Shown here piece by piece: positions 17,385 to 25,724 of a stretch of 64,000 nucleotides of DNA. Under the pieces are notes generated by a model. That model saw nothing but the letters and a program-made list of their open reading frames with translations. It did not search any database and was not told where the DNA came from. Position 1 is the stretch's first letter, and each line of letters starts with the position of its first letter. The stretch lies in assembly GCF_040419245.1 (NCBI RefSeq), contig NZ_JAZHOH010000001.1, positions 806,001 through 870,000 on the forward strand, read 5' to 3'. Origin of the DNA: Ewingella sp. CoE-038-23. Its GTDB lineage: Bacteria; Pseudomonadota; Gammaproteobacteria; Enterobacterales; Enterobacteriaceae. Position numbers and translations under genes: made by a program.

Positions 17385-18971
17385 TTAGAATCCGGCAGCG
17401 CTGCCGTTGCTGCGTGGGTCAAACGCGCCTTCAAACATGCCGTTGGTGTGGCGCACAATCGCCCCCGCGTGCCCGACCGCCTCGCTGTAATCCGCCAGCA
17501 GTTCTACTTCGTGGCCGCGCTGGCGTAGACCGGCTAGCGTGGCGTGTTCGAAACGCCCCTCCAGCTTTAATGAGTCCGAGCTTTCGCCCCAGGTGCGGCC
17601 CAGCAGCCAGCGCGGGCCGCTGATCGCCTGCTGCAATGACTGGCCTTGCACCACGTGGCGGATAAACACCGCCGCCTGGGTCTGCGGCTGGCCGTCGCCG
17701 CCCATTGCGCCGTAAACCATGGTGCGCCCGTCATACAGGCGCGCGGCGGCGGGGTTGAGGGTGTGGAAAGGCTGTTTGCCCGGCGCCAGCGCCAGCAGGT
17801 GGTCGGCGTCGAGGCTGAACGAGGCGCCGCGGTTCTGCCACAGCACGCCGCTCTCCGGCAGCACCACGCCGCTACCAAATTCGTGATAAATGCTCTGGAT
17901 GAAGGAAACCGACAGCCCGCTGCTGTCCATCACGCCCATCCATACCGTGTCGCCCGGCCCTTTGCCTTTGCCCCAGTCGGCGGCGCAGTGCGGGTTAATG
18001 CGCGTGGCGAGGGCGTCGAGGTAGTCGGGTGCCAGCAGGCTTTGGGCGTCCTGAGTCATCATTTTTGGGTCGGTGATGTAGCGATCGCGCAGGCCGAAGG
18101 CCAGCTTGGTGGCTTCCACCACGCTATGAATGGTCGCGCCTTCATCCATGGTTTCCAGCGGCAGGCGGTCAGTCAGGCCGAGGATCGCCAGCGACACCAA
18201 ACCCTGCGTCGGCGGCGTCAGGTTGAAGATTTCCCCTTTGCTGTGTTTGAGGCGCAGCGGATTACGACGCTGCGGGCGATAGGCGGCTAAGTCGTCACGG
18301 GTCAGCGGCATGCCCAATTTCTGCATGTCGGCGGCAAGGCTGTCTGCCAGTTCGCCGCGATAGAAGCTGTCCAGCCCGTCTTCGCACAGCATGGAAAGCG
18401 TCGAGGCCAGCTGCGGCTGGGTGAAGCGCGTACCGGCGCGCGGGATCTCGCCATAGGGCAGGAAGACGTCGGCGAAGGAGCGGATGTCGCGCAGCTCGTG
18501 ATGTTTGGCGCGCGTGGCTGCCTCCTGCGAGGCGGTCACCGGAATGCCGTCGGCGGCGTAGCGAATGGCATCACCCAGCAGGCGCGACAGCGGCTTTTGC
18601 TCGCCCCCCAGCTCGGCAGAAACCTTTAGGGCTTCGTGCCAACCGCCGACGGTGCCCGCCACGGTCAGGGCGGCTTTCGGGCCGCGATGGGGGATGTGCG
18701 TCTCACCGGCGTAGAAATCCAGCGTGGCGTGCGTTCCGGCTGCGCCGCTGGCGTCGATGGCTATCGGGTTGCCCTGTGGCGGCACAATCAGCCAAAAACC
18801 GTCGCCCCCCAGCCCGTTCATATGCGGGTAAACCACCGCGATAGTCGCGGCGGCGGCGACCATGGCTTCAATGGCGTTACCCCCTTCGCGCAGCACCGCG
18901 AGCGCACTTTGGCTGGCGAGATGATGAGGCGTGACCGCCATACCGAGCGGCGAACTATTACTGTTGATCAT
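17385..18971 (-). CDS. hpxW: Oxamate amidohydrolase, gamma-glutamyltransferase-like
   Basis: HpxW hydrolyses oxamate to oxalate and ammonia, the last nitrogen-releasing step of the Klebsiella uric acid route. The 528-residue precursor is an Ntn hydrolase of the GGT family. The predicted self-cleavage site and N-terminal nucleophile of the small subunit is T342 in PGDTVWMGVMD, followed by the EFGSGVV block. The ATG at 18971 has AAGGA upstream; the frame stays open to 19025 across promoter DNA. No signal peptide is present, unlike periplasmic GGT, in agreement with a cytoplasmic enzyme. A sigma54-like promoter lies 36 bases upstream of the start. Confidence 0.9.
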   Translation of the reverse strand: MINSNSSPLGMAVTPHHLASQSALAVLREGGNAIEAMVAAAATIAVVYPHMNGLGGDGFWLIVPPQGNPIAIDASGAAGTHATLDFYAGETHIPHRGPKAALTVAGTVGGWHEALKVSAELGGEQKPLSRLLGDAIRYAADGIPVTASQEAATRAKHHELRDIRSFADVFLPYGEIPRAGTRFTQPQLASTLSMLCEDGLDSFYRGELADSLAADMQKLGMPLTRDDLAAYRPQRRNPLRLKHSKGEIFNLTPPTQGLVSLAILGLTDRLPLETMDEGATIHSVVEATKLAFGLRDRYITDPKMMTQDAQSLLAPDYLDALATRINPHCAADWGKGKGPGDTVWMGVMDSSGLSVSFIQSIYHEFGSGVVLPESGVLWQNRGASFSLDADHLLALAPGKQPFHTLNPAAARLYDGRTMVYGAMGGDGQPQTQAAVFIRHVVQGQSLQQAISGPRWLLGRTWGESSDSLKLEGRFEHATLAGLRQRGHEVELLADYSEAVGHAGAIVRHTNGMFEGAFDPRSNGSAAGF

Positions 18972-19006
18972 GGGTGGTCCTTGGCTTGTTTTTCTGCTGA
19001 ATAACA

Positions 19007-19022
19007 AGCAAGAGATGTTCCA
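19007..19022 (-). promoter_or_regulatory. Sigma54 promoter of hpxWXYZ
   Basis: The minus strand reads TGGAACATCTCTTGCT: GG and GC have the ten-base spacing, and only one base of the TGGCAC and none of the TTGCW block differs from consensus. Transcription would start about 25 bases before the hpxW ATG. Confidence 0.72.
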
Positions 19023-19033
19023 CATCGGCAGGA

Positions 19034-19052
19034 ATTCACTACTTTTGTGAAT
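19034..19052. promoter_or_regulatory. Palindrome between hpxW and hpxU, candidate HpxU operator
   Basis: ATTCAC-N7-GTGAAT is a perfect inverted repeat in an AT-rich setting (AATTCAC...GTGAATAATT). It lies 12 bases upstream of the sigma54 element of hpxW and 72 bases before hpxU. This position fits a site for the adjacent RpiR regulator; no binding data exist here. Confidence 0.5.
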
Positions 19053-19123
19053 AATTTATGTTGCAAGGATAGATGCCGCGCATGATATGTTCGCCCTGAA
19101 ACGAGAGTTGCGTAGGAGCAACA

Positions 19124-19963
19124 ATGAAACAAATCGATGAGCGGCTGCGCGAGCACTATCCCGAGCTGACGCCGCAGGAGCAGCGGGTGGCGGACTTTAT
19201 CTTCGCCAACATTGATGACCTGATGAGCTACAACAGCGCCGAGCTGGCGCGGCTGAGCGATGTGTCGAAAGCCACGGTCAGCCGCCTGTTCAAGCGTCTT
19301 GGTTACCCGAGCTACCGCGATATGCGCGACGAAGTGCGCACCCTGCGCCAGAGCGGCATGCCGCTGACCGACAGCCGCGATGCCGTGCAGGGCAACACCC
19401 TGTTATCGCGCCACTATAAGCAGGAAATGGCCAATCTGACCCAGTGGATGAATCAGATTGATGACCAGCAATTCACCGCGGTAATTGCTGCGCTGAGCAA
19501 GGCGCGGCAGGTGCGTTTACTGGGATTCCGCAACAGTTATCCGGTGGCGCTGCACCTGCGCCAGCAGCTGGTGCAGGTGCGTCAAGGCGTGATGATGATG
19601 CCGCAGCCGGGGCAAACGCTGGCGGAAGAGCTGGTGGATTTAACCGAGCAGGACGTGGTGATTTTCGTGGCGTTTCGCCGCAGGCCGCGCGCGGCAAGGG
19701 CTATCCTCAGTCAGCTTCAAGCCTTGAATGTGCCGGTATTGCTGATTTGTGAACCTCAGGCGCAGTCCCTGTTACCCATGGCGCGCTGGCATTTGGCGGC
19801 TTCCCTCGACAGCGTGTCGGCCTTTGACTCCTACTCGGCGGCGATGAGTTTGGCGAATCTGCTGAGCAATGCTTTGCTGCATGAAATGCTGGCTTCAGGC
19901 CGACAAAGAATCCATCAAATCAGCGACCTTTATAGCGACCTCGACGAGCTAGAACAGCGCTAA
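19124..19963 (+). CDS. hpxU: RpiR/MurR-family regulator (HpxU)
   Basis: The 279 residues have the RpiR architecture: an N-terminal helix-turn-helix (about 1-77, with LARLSDVSKATVSRLFKRLGY as recognition region) and a C-terminal SIS sugar-isomerase-like sensor domain (about 120-260). The gene sits between the divergent hpxWXYZ and the co-directional hpxFGHIJK and probably controls one or both, with a ureide or related metabolite as ligand. The start is supported by GGAG before the ATG. The symbol follows the Klebsiella cluster and rests on context. Confidence 0.8.
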   Translation: MKQIDERLREHYPELTPQEQRVADFIFANIDDLMSYNSAELARLSDVSKATVSRLFKRLGYPSYRDMRDEVRTLRQSGMPLTDSRDAVQGNTLLSRHYKQEMANLTQWMNQIDDQQFTAVIAALSKARQVRLLGFRNSYPVALHLRQQLVQVRQGVMMMPQPGQTLAEELVDLTEQDVVIFVAFRRRPRAARAILSQLQALNVPVLLICEPQAQSLLPMARWHLAASLDSVSAFDSYSAAMSLANLLSNALLHEMLASGRQRIHQISDLYSDLDELEQR

Positions 19964-19989
19964 ACCCCGCCTCTTTTTTCTCTGCTTCA

Positions 19990-20036
19990 CCGTTGTGCAT
20001 CATTTCAGGCGCTTTTTTGGTGCCTGCGCACAACGG
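19990..20036. promoter_or_regulatory. Long imperfect hairpin with NtrC-like sequence upstream of hpxF
   Basis: CCGTTGTGC (19990-19998) is complementary to GCACAACGG (20027-20035) and encloses GGCGC-T6-GGTGCC at 20008-20024. The inner 17 bases resemble the NtrC box TGCACTA-N3-TGGTGCA, with GCxC and GGTGC conserved. It lies about 165 bp before a sigma54 promoter, a usual enhancer distance. It may also act as terminator of hpxU. Confidence 0.45.
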
Positions 20037-20173
20037 CAGTGCAACAACTCACCCACTTCGTTTACCTCATTGCCCCGTGACGAGGCAACCGGCTTCGCCA
20101 ACTCTCCTTTTCTAGCAGGCTTTTCACCGCCTGAGGCGCGGCCGTGGCGCTATTTCAACAGACTCATCGCTTT

Positions 20174-20189
20174 TGGCACATTAGTTGCA
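20174..20189 (+). promoter_or_regulatory. Sigma54 promoter of hpxFGHIJK
   Basis: TGGCAC-ATTAG-TTGCA matches the consensus TGGCAC-N5-TTGCW at every position, with ten bases between GG and GC. The predicted start near 20200 leaves a leader of about 45 bases before hpxF. Confidence 0.88.
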
Positions 20190-20245
20190 AAACACATTTT
20201 ATAAGAATCTAACGTTTCACAAATTTAATCACCGGAGATAATCTA

Positions 20246-21037
20246 ATGAAAATGAACAAACGGTTGTTGGCTTGGGTTGGTGCAGCAATGTTGGTTTTCC
20301 AGGCGTCGAGCGTGATGGCCGATCAGCTGCAAGATATTCAAAAGCGCGGCGTGCTGCGGGTTGCGGTGCCACAGGACTTCCCGCCGTTTGGTTCAGTGGG
20401 CAAAGATTTGCAGCCTGAAGGTTATGACATCGACATGGCGCATTACCTCGCCGACAAGATGAAACTTAAGTTGCAACTGGTTCCGGTGAGCAGCGCCAAC
20501 CGCGTGCCTTACCTGCAAACGGATAAAGTGGACTTGGTTATCTCAAGTCTGGGTAAGAACGCCGAACGTGAAAAAGTGATCGACTTCAGCAATGCCTACG
20601 CGCCGTTCTTCCTCGGCGTATTTGGTGCGAAGGGCGATAACGTGACGGACCTGAATGGTCTGGCGAACAAAACCGTTGGCGTGACGCGCGGCGCGGTTGA
20701 AGACCTGGCCCTGACCGCCGTGGCACCAAAAGACACCAAAATTCAGCGTTACGAAGACAACAACACCACGCTGTCGGCTTACCTGTCTGGTCAGGTGGAA
20801 CTTATCGCCACGGGTAACTTAGTGGTGGCGGCGATTGCTCGCCAAAACCCGGAAAAAGCGCCGGTTTCTAAAGTGTTGCTGAAGGATTCGCCGTGCTTCG
20901 TCGGCCTGCGTAAAGACGAGCCGGCGCTGAAAGACAAAGTGAACGCGCTGATTGCTCAAGCCGTGGCTGACAAGACCCTGAACGCGCTTTCCGAAAAATG
21001 GATGAAAGCGCCGCTGCCTGCGAATCTGGGTTCCTAA
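20246..21037 (+). CDS. hpxF: ABC transporter periplasmic substrate-binding protein HpxF
   Basis: The 263 residues form a family 3 solute-binding protein (amino-acid type, SBP_bac_3). A signal peptide ends in VMA at about residue 25, followed by the usual mature start DQLQDIQKRGVLRVAVPQDFPPFG. The GYDIDMAHYLADKMKL motif and the C-terminal LNALSEKW are typical. It is the first gene of hpxFGHIJK and, with HpxG, HpxH and HpxI, makes a polar amino acid-type importer. In this operon the cargo is more likely a ureide such as allantoate or allantoin than an amino acid; this is inferred from neighbours. Confidence 0.87.
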   Translation: MKMNKRLLAWVGAAMLVFQASSVMADQLQDIQKRGVLRVAVPQDFPPFGSVGKDLQPEGYDIDMAHYLADKMKLKLQLVPVSSANRVPYLQTDKVDLVISSLGKNAEREKVIDFSNAYAPFFLGVFGAKGDNVTDLNGLANKTVGVTRGAVEDLALTAVAPKDTKIQRYEDNNTTLSAYLSGQVELIATGNLVVAAIARQNPEKAPVSKVLLKDSPCFVGLRKDEPALKDKVNALIAQAVADKTLNALSEKWMKAPLPANLGS

Positions 21038-21058
21038 GCAGGATAGGGGAGAAAGAGC

Positions 21059-21724
21059 ATGACCTATCAGCTGAATTTTCTTGCGCTGTGGCCGTATATG
21101 CCGGAGCTGTTGTCCGGCCTGTGGACCACTATCCAGCTGACAGTCATGGCGACGGTTGGCGGTATCGCAATCGGTATCTGCGGGGCCGCCATCCGTTGCG
21201 GCAGTAACAAAACGCTGCGCGCGGTGTGGGGCATTTATGTCGAAATCATCCGTAATACGCCGTTCGTGGTGCAGCTGTTCTTCATCGTGTTTGGTCTGCC
21301 GGGCATTGGCCTGAAAATGACCGCCGGTGAGGCGGCGCTGCTGGCGATGCTGATTAATCTGGGTGCTTACAGCACGGAGATCATCCGCGCCGGGATTCAA
21401 GTGACGCCGAAAGGCCAGTGGGAAGCCGGGCGGGTGCTGGGGTTGACCCGCAGCCAGACCTTTTTGCGGGTGGTGCTACCGCCGTCGCTGAAGCGGATTT
21501 ATCCGGCGCTGGTCAGTCAGTGCATCATTGTGATGCTCGGCTCGTCGGTGGTGTCGCAGGTGTCGTATGAGGAATTGACCTTCGCGGCCAACTTGATTCA
21601 GTCGCGCACCTTCCTGAGTTTTGAGGTGTATTTGGTGACAACGCTGTTCTACCTGCTGTTGTCGGTGGCGATGCGCCAGCTGCTGTTGTTTGCGGGCCGC
21701 CGCTTCTTTGGGAGTTACAGCTGA
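21059..21724 (+). CDS. hpxG: ABC transporter permease HpxG
   Basis: The 221 residues have about five membrane segments and the HisMQ-type inner-membrane component signature: the EIIRNTPFVVQLFF segment after the second helix and the EAA loop GQWEAGRVLGLTRSQTF at about 119-135. It starts 21 bases after hpxF with GGGGAGAAAGAGC upstream, and its stop overlaps the next permease start by one base. Together the two permeases form the heteromeric membrane channel of the importer. Confidence 0.87.
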   Translation: MTYQLNFLALWPYMPELLSGLWTTIQLTVMATVGGIAIGICGAAIRCGSNKTLRAVWGIYVEIIRNTPFVVQLFFIVFGLPGIGLKMTAGEAALLAMLINLGAYSTEIIRAGIQVTPKGQWEAGRVLGLTRSQTFLRVVLPPSLKRIYPALVSQCIIVMLGSSVVSQVSYEELTFAANLIQSRTFLSFEVYLVTTLFYLLLSVAMRQLLLFAGRRFFGSYS

Positions 21725-22377
21725 TGATGACCTTTACCGATTGGGACATCGTGCGCAACCTGCTGCTGGCGGCGCGCTGGACGATTTTGCTGTCGCTGAC
21801 GGCGTTTATCGGCGGCACCTTAGTGACTTTGCCGCTGCTGTTGATTCGCCTGACCAAGCGCAGCTGGCCGACCCGCGCGGTGCGTTTGTACTCCGAGCTG
21901 TTTCAGGGAACGCCGCTGCTGATGCAGCTGTTTTTGGCCTTCTTCGGGCTGGGGCTGTTTGGCATAGATGTCAGCCCGTGGACCGCCGCCGCGCTGGCGC
22001 TGACGCTCTATACCAGCGCCTATTTGGTGGACATCTGGAGTGGCAGTATTGAAGCCTTGCCGAAGGGCCAATGGGAAGCCTGCCGTTGTCTGGGGCTGAG
22101 TTTCAGCCAGACCCTGTGGCGCGTGATTGCTCCGCAGGCGCTGCGGATTGCGATTGCGCCGACGGTGGGGTTCTCGGTGCAGGTGATTAAAGGTACGGCG
22201 CTGGCGTCAATCATCGGGTTTGTCGAGCTGACCAAGGCCGGCACCATGTTGACCAACGTGACTTATCAGCCGTTCAAAGTGTTTGGATTAGTGGCGCTGG
22301 GCTACTTCCTGATGTGTTATCCGCTGTCGATGTACAGCCACTATCTTGAAAAATCGCTGCGTGGAGAGAACAAATAA
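21724..22377 (+). CDS. hpxH: ABC transporter permease HpxH
   Basis: This second HisMQ-type permease has 217 residues and about five membrane segments, with the LYSELFQGTPLLMQLFL segment and the EAA loop GQWEACRCLGLSFSQT at about 116-131. It shares one base with hpxG at its start and one with hpxI at its end, so the three are translationally coupled. A second ATG directly follows the first at 21727, and either could be used. Confidence 0.87.
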   Translation: MMTFTDWDIVRNLLLAARWTILLSLTAFIGGTLVTLPLLLIRLTKRSWPTRAVRLYSELFQGTPLLMQLFLAFFGLGLFGIDVSPWTAAALALTLYTSAYLVDIWSGSIEALPKGQWEACRCLGLSFSQTLWRVIAPQALRIAIAPTVGFSVQVIKGTALASIIGFVELTKAGTMLTNVTYQPFKVFGLVALGYFLMCYPLSMYSHYLEKSLRGENK

Positions 22378-23126
22378 TGCCGCTGATCACGATTAACCAA
22401 GTGCAAAAATATTACGGTCAGAACCACGTATTGAAAGGCGTGGATCTGGACATCGACGGTGGTGAAGTTATCTCGATTATCGGCCGCAGCGGGTCAGGGA
22501 AAAGCACCTTGCTGCGCTGCATTAACGGGCTGGAAGGTTATCAGGACGGCAGCATCAAGTTGGGCGGCATGACCATCACCAACCGCGATTCCCAAGCGCG
22601 TGAAATCAGCCGCTCGGTGGGCATGGTATTCCAAAACTTCAACCTGTTCCCACACATGACCGCGCTGGAAAACGTCATGCTGGCTCCCCGCCGCGTGCTG
22701 GGGAAATCAGCCGCCGAGTGCCGCGAGCTGGCGGCACAGATGCTGGCGAAAGTGGGGCTGGCGGACCGGATGGACTATTACCCTTCCAACCTGTCTGGCG
22801 GCCAACAACAGCGCGTGGCCATTGCCCGCGCGCTGGCGATGAACCCGAAAGTGCTGCTGTGTGACGAAATCACCTCGGCGCTGGATCCCGAGCTGGTGGG
22901 CGAAGTGCTAAAAGTGCTGGAGCAGCTGGCGAAAGAGGGCATGACGCTGGTGCTGGTGACGCACGAAATGAATTTTGCCCGCGAAGTGGGCGACCGCGTG
23001 GTGTTTATGCATCAAGGCACCGTGTGGGAACAAGGCGAAAGCCGGGCGTTGTTTGCCAATCCGCAAACCGCTGAACTTAAACAATTTATCGCGTCAGTGC
23101 GCGGCTTAAACGAGGCTGCCGTCTGA
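22377..23126 (+). CDS. hpxI: ABC transporter ATP-binding protein HpxI
   Basis: The 249-residue ATPase has Walker [10 protein letters not shown] at about 36-44, the Q-loop in VFQNFNLF, the signature [15 protein letters not shown], Walker [13 protein letters not shown] and the H-loop in LVTHEM. It is of the GlnQ/HisP polar amino acid family and powers the HpxFGH importer. Its ATG overlaps the hpxH stop by one base. A 43-base space with AAAGGA precedes hpxJ. Confidence 0.9.
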   Translation: MPLITINQVQKYYGQNHVLKGVDLDIDGGEVISIIGRSGSGKSTLLRCINGLEGYQDGSIKLGGMTITNRDSQAREISRSVGMVFQNFNLFPHMTALENVMLAPRRVLGKSAAECRELAAQMLAKVGLADRMDYYPSNLSGGQQQRVAIARALAMNPKVLLCDEITSALDPELVGEVLKVLEQLAKEGMTLVLVTHEMNFAREVGDRVVFMHQGTVWEQGESRALFANPQTAELKQFIASVRGLNEAAV

Positions 23127-23169
23127 TGAAAACAACTCAACCCTACTCAACGACTTTAAAGGACTAACC

Positions 23170-24408
23170 ATGTTGGATATTCAGAAATTTGGCCAAATCA
23201 ATCCGCCAACTCGCCTGCTGATGGGGCCGGGGCCGATCAACGCCGATCCGCGCGTGCTGCGGGCGATGAGCAGCCAGTTAATCGGTCAATACGATCCGGT
23301 GATGACCGGCTATATGAACGAGGTGATGGCGCTGTACCGCGCGCTGTATAAAACCGACAATCAGTGGACTTTCCTGATCGACGGCACCTCGCGCGCGGGC
23401 ATTGAAGCCATTCTGCTGTCGGGCATTCGCCCCGGCGATAAAGTGTTAGTGCCGGTGTTTGGCCGTTTCGGCCATCTGCTGTGTGAAATTGCCCGTCGCT
23501 GCCGCGCCGAAGTCCATACCATTGAGGCGCCGTGGGGCGAAGTGTTCGACCCGCAGCAGATTGAAGATGCCATCAAGTCAGTGAAACCGCGCTGGTTGCT
23601 GACCGTACAGGGCGACACTTCAACCACCATGTTGCAGCCGCTGGAGCAGCTCGGCGAGATCTGCCGCCGCCACGGCGTGCTGTTCTACTCTGACGCCACC
23701 GCCTCCTTCGGCGGCAACCCGCTGGAAACCGATGCCTGGGGCTTAGACGCCGTGTCTGCCGGATTGCAAAAATGCCTCGGCGGCCCGTCAGGTAGCGCGC
23801 CGGTAACGATCAGCCCGCGCTTTGAAGAGCAGATCCGCCGCCGCAAGTGTGTCGAGGAGGGGATTCGCACCGCCGAGCACGCCGACGGCGATGAAGAGAT
23901 GATCTACTCCAACTATTTTGATCTCGGCATGATCATGGATTACTGGGGCCCGGAGCGTCTCAACCACCACACCGAAGCGACCAGCATGCTGTTCGCTGCC
24001 CGCGAATGCGCCCGCATCATTCTTGAAGAAGGTTTGGATAACAGCATTGCGCGCCACAAGTTGCACGGCGATGCGCTGCTGGCCGGGATTCAGGGGATGG
24101 GGCTGGAGGTGTTCGGCGACCTGAACAACCGCATGAATAACGTGCTGGGGGTGGTTATCCCGCAGGGCATTCCGGGCGAGCAGGTGCGCCAGATGATGCT
24201 CAACGATTTCTCGATTGAAATCGGCACCTCGTTTGGCCCGCTGGCTGGCAAGATCTGGCGCATCGGAACCATGGGCTATAACGCCCGTAAAGACTGCGTG
24301 ATGCAGACGCTGGTGGCGCTGGAAGCCGTGCTCAATCGTCTCGGTTTTGCGTCGAAATACGGCGCGGGTTCACAGGCCGCGTGGGACAGCTACGCGGGAG
24401 GCCAGTAA
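23170..24408 (+). CDS. hpxJ: (S)-ureidoglycine-glyoxylate aminotransferase
   Basis: The 412 residues belong to the PucG branch of class V PLP aminotransferases. The pyridoxal phosphate lysine is K201 in GLQKCLGGPSG, and the N-terminal LLMGPGP and the RFGHL segments are typical of the alanine-glyoxylate transaminase fold. PucG/HpxJ transfers the amino group of ureidoglycine to glyoxylate, giving glycine and oxalurate. Oxalurate would then feed the oxamate branch handled by HpxWXYZ, which explains why both operons are adjacent. It overlaps hpxK by one base. Confidence 0.9.
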   Translation: MLDIQKFGQINPPTRLLMGPGPINADPRVLRAMSSQLIGQYDPVMTGYMNEVMALYRALYKTDNQWTFLIDGTSRAGIEAILLSGIRPGDKVLVPVFGRFGHLLCEIARRCRAEVHTIEAPWGEVFDPQQIEDAIKSVKPRWLLTVQGDTSTTMLQPLEQLGEICRRHGVLFYSDATASFGGNPLETDAWGLDAVSAGLQKCLGGPSGSAPVTISPRFEEQIRRRKCVEEGIRTAEHADGDEEMIYSNYFDLGMIMDYWGPERLNHHTEATSMLFAARECARIILEEGLDNSIARHKLHGDALLAGIQGMGLEVFGDLNNRMNNVLGVVIPQGIPGEQVRQMMLNDFSIEIGTSFGPLAGKIWRIGTMGYNARKDCVMQTLVALEAVLNRLGFASKYGAGSQAAWDSYAGGQ

Positions 24409-25649
24409 TGGTTGCAGCTTCTACGCTGCTGGCCGCGCAGCGCGTGATGTCGCGCTGCGATGCTCTGGCAGAAATCACTGAAACGCCGGGTCAGCTGACC
24501 CGCGTTTACCTGTCGTCGGAGCATCTGCGGGCTAACCAATTAGTGGCCGAATGGATGCAGGCGGTAGGCATGAGCACCTGGACCGACAGCGTCGGCAATA
24601 TTTGTGGCCGCTATGAAGGGTTGAACCCTGACGCACCCGCGCTGCTGATGGGTTCACACCTCGACAGCGTGCGCAATGCCGGTCGCTACGACGGCCCGCT
24701 GGGGGTGCTCACCGCCATTGAAACCGTGGCTTATCTGCATCAAAACGCCATTCGTCTGCCGATGGCGGTAGAAGTGGTGGGCTTTGCTGATGAAGAGGGC
24801 ACTAGATTTGGCATTACGCTGCTCGGCAGCCGTGGGCTGACCGGCACCTGGCCGGAAGGCTGGCTGGAGCGCACTGACGCGCAGGGCGTGTCCGTTGCCA
24901 ACGCGATGCGCCAGATTGGGCTAGACCCGCAGAATATCTTGGCTGCGCGCCGTGCGCCGCGGGATTTTTGCGCCTATCTCGAGCTGCATATTGAGCAAGG
25001 CCCGTGCCTGCAATCGGCGGATTTACCTCTCGGCGTGGTGACGGCGATCAACGGCGCGCGCCGCCTGAACTGCCGTTTTATCGGCTATGCCGGACACGCG
25101 GGAACCGTGCCGATGGGTCAGCGTCAGGACGCCCTGACCGCCGCCGCAGAATGGACCTTAGCCATTGAAGCTATCACTTCGGCGAAAGGCGGGGATTTGG
25201 TGGCGACCGTTGGGCATATCGAAGCCTTGCCGGGCGCGGTCAATGTGATTCCAGGGCAGGTGAATCTGTCGCTGGACGTGCGCGGCCCGCAGGATGCCCC
25301 TCTCAACGCCTTGCTGGCGGAATTGCTGGCGAAAGCCCAAGAAATCGCCGCACGGCGCGGGCTGACCTTCGACGCCGAGCAGTTTTACAGCATCGACGCT
25401 ACTGCCTGTGACGCTGAATTACAGCAGCGTTTGGGCCACAGCGTGGCAAATCTGCAAGGCCAGTCGCTGTTCCTGCCAAGCGGCGCGGGGCACGACGCCA
25501 TTGCTATCGCCGAGTGCTGGCCGGTCGCCATGCTGTTCGTACGCTGCAAAGACGGCGTCAGCCATCATCCCGATGAATCTGTCACCGTCGAGGATGTCGC
25601 GGTAGCCACGCAGGCCTACATTGATACCTTGCTGAGCTTCGCCGAGTAA
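24408..25649 (+). CDS. hpxK: Allantoate amidohydrolase
   Basis: HpxK removes ammonia and CO2 from allantoate to give ureidoglycine. The 413 residues are an M20-family metallopeptidase-like amidohydrolase with the metal motifs GSHLDSV, GRYDGPLGV, FADEEGTRF and the terminal PSGAGHDA. The ATG at 24408 overlaps the hpxJ stop (TAATG) and follows GGGAGGCC; nine more codons could be read upstream inside hpxJ without a ribosome site. It is the last gene of the operon and is followed by a strong terminator. Confidence 0.92.
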   Translation: MVAASTLLAAQRVMSRCDALAEITETPGQLTRVYLSSEHLRANQLVAEWMQAVGMSTWTDSVGNICGRYEGLNPDAPALLMGSHLDSVRNAGRYDGPLGVLTAIETVAYLHQNAIRLPMAVEVVGFADEEGTRFGITLLGSRGLTGTWPEGWLERTDAQGVSVANAMRQIGLDPQNILAARRAPRDFCAYLELHIEQGPCLQSADLPLGVVTAINGARRLNCRFIGYAGHAGTVPMGQRQDALTAAAEWTLAIEAITSAKGGDLVATVGHIEALPGAVNVIPGQVNLSLDVRGPQDAPLNALLAELLAKAQEIAARRGLTFDAEQFYSIDATACDAELQQRLGHSVANLQGQSLFLPSGAGHDAIAIAECWPVAMLFVRCKDGVSHHPDESVTVEDVAVATQAYIDTLLSFAE

Positions 25650-25660
25650 TTTCTTCCTCC

Positions 25661-25690
25661 AACCCTCTGCCTGACAGCAGAGGGTTTATT
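25661..25690 (+). terminator. Terminator of hpxFGHIJK
   Basis: AACCCTCTGC (25661-25670) is complementary to GCAGAGGGTT (25677-25686), followed by TATTCCTTTC, twelve bases after the hpxK stop. Confidence 0.85.
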
Positions 25691-25724
25691 CCTTTCAGCT
25701 ACTCAAATCAAAGATTCCTTCCAA

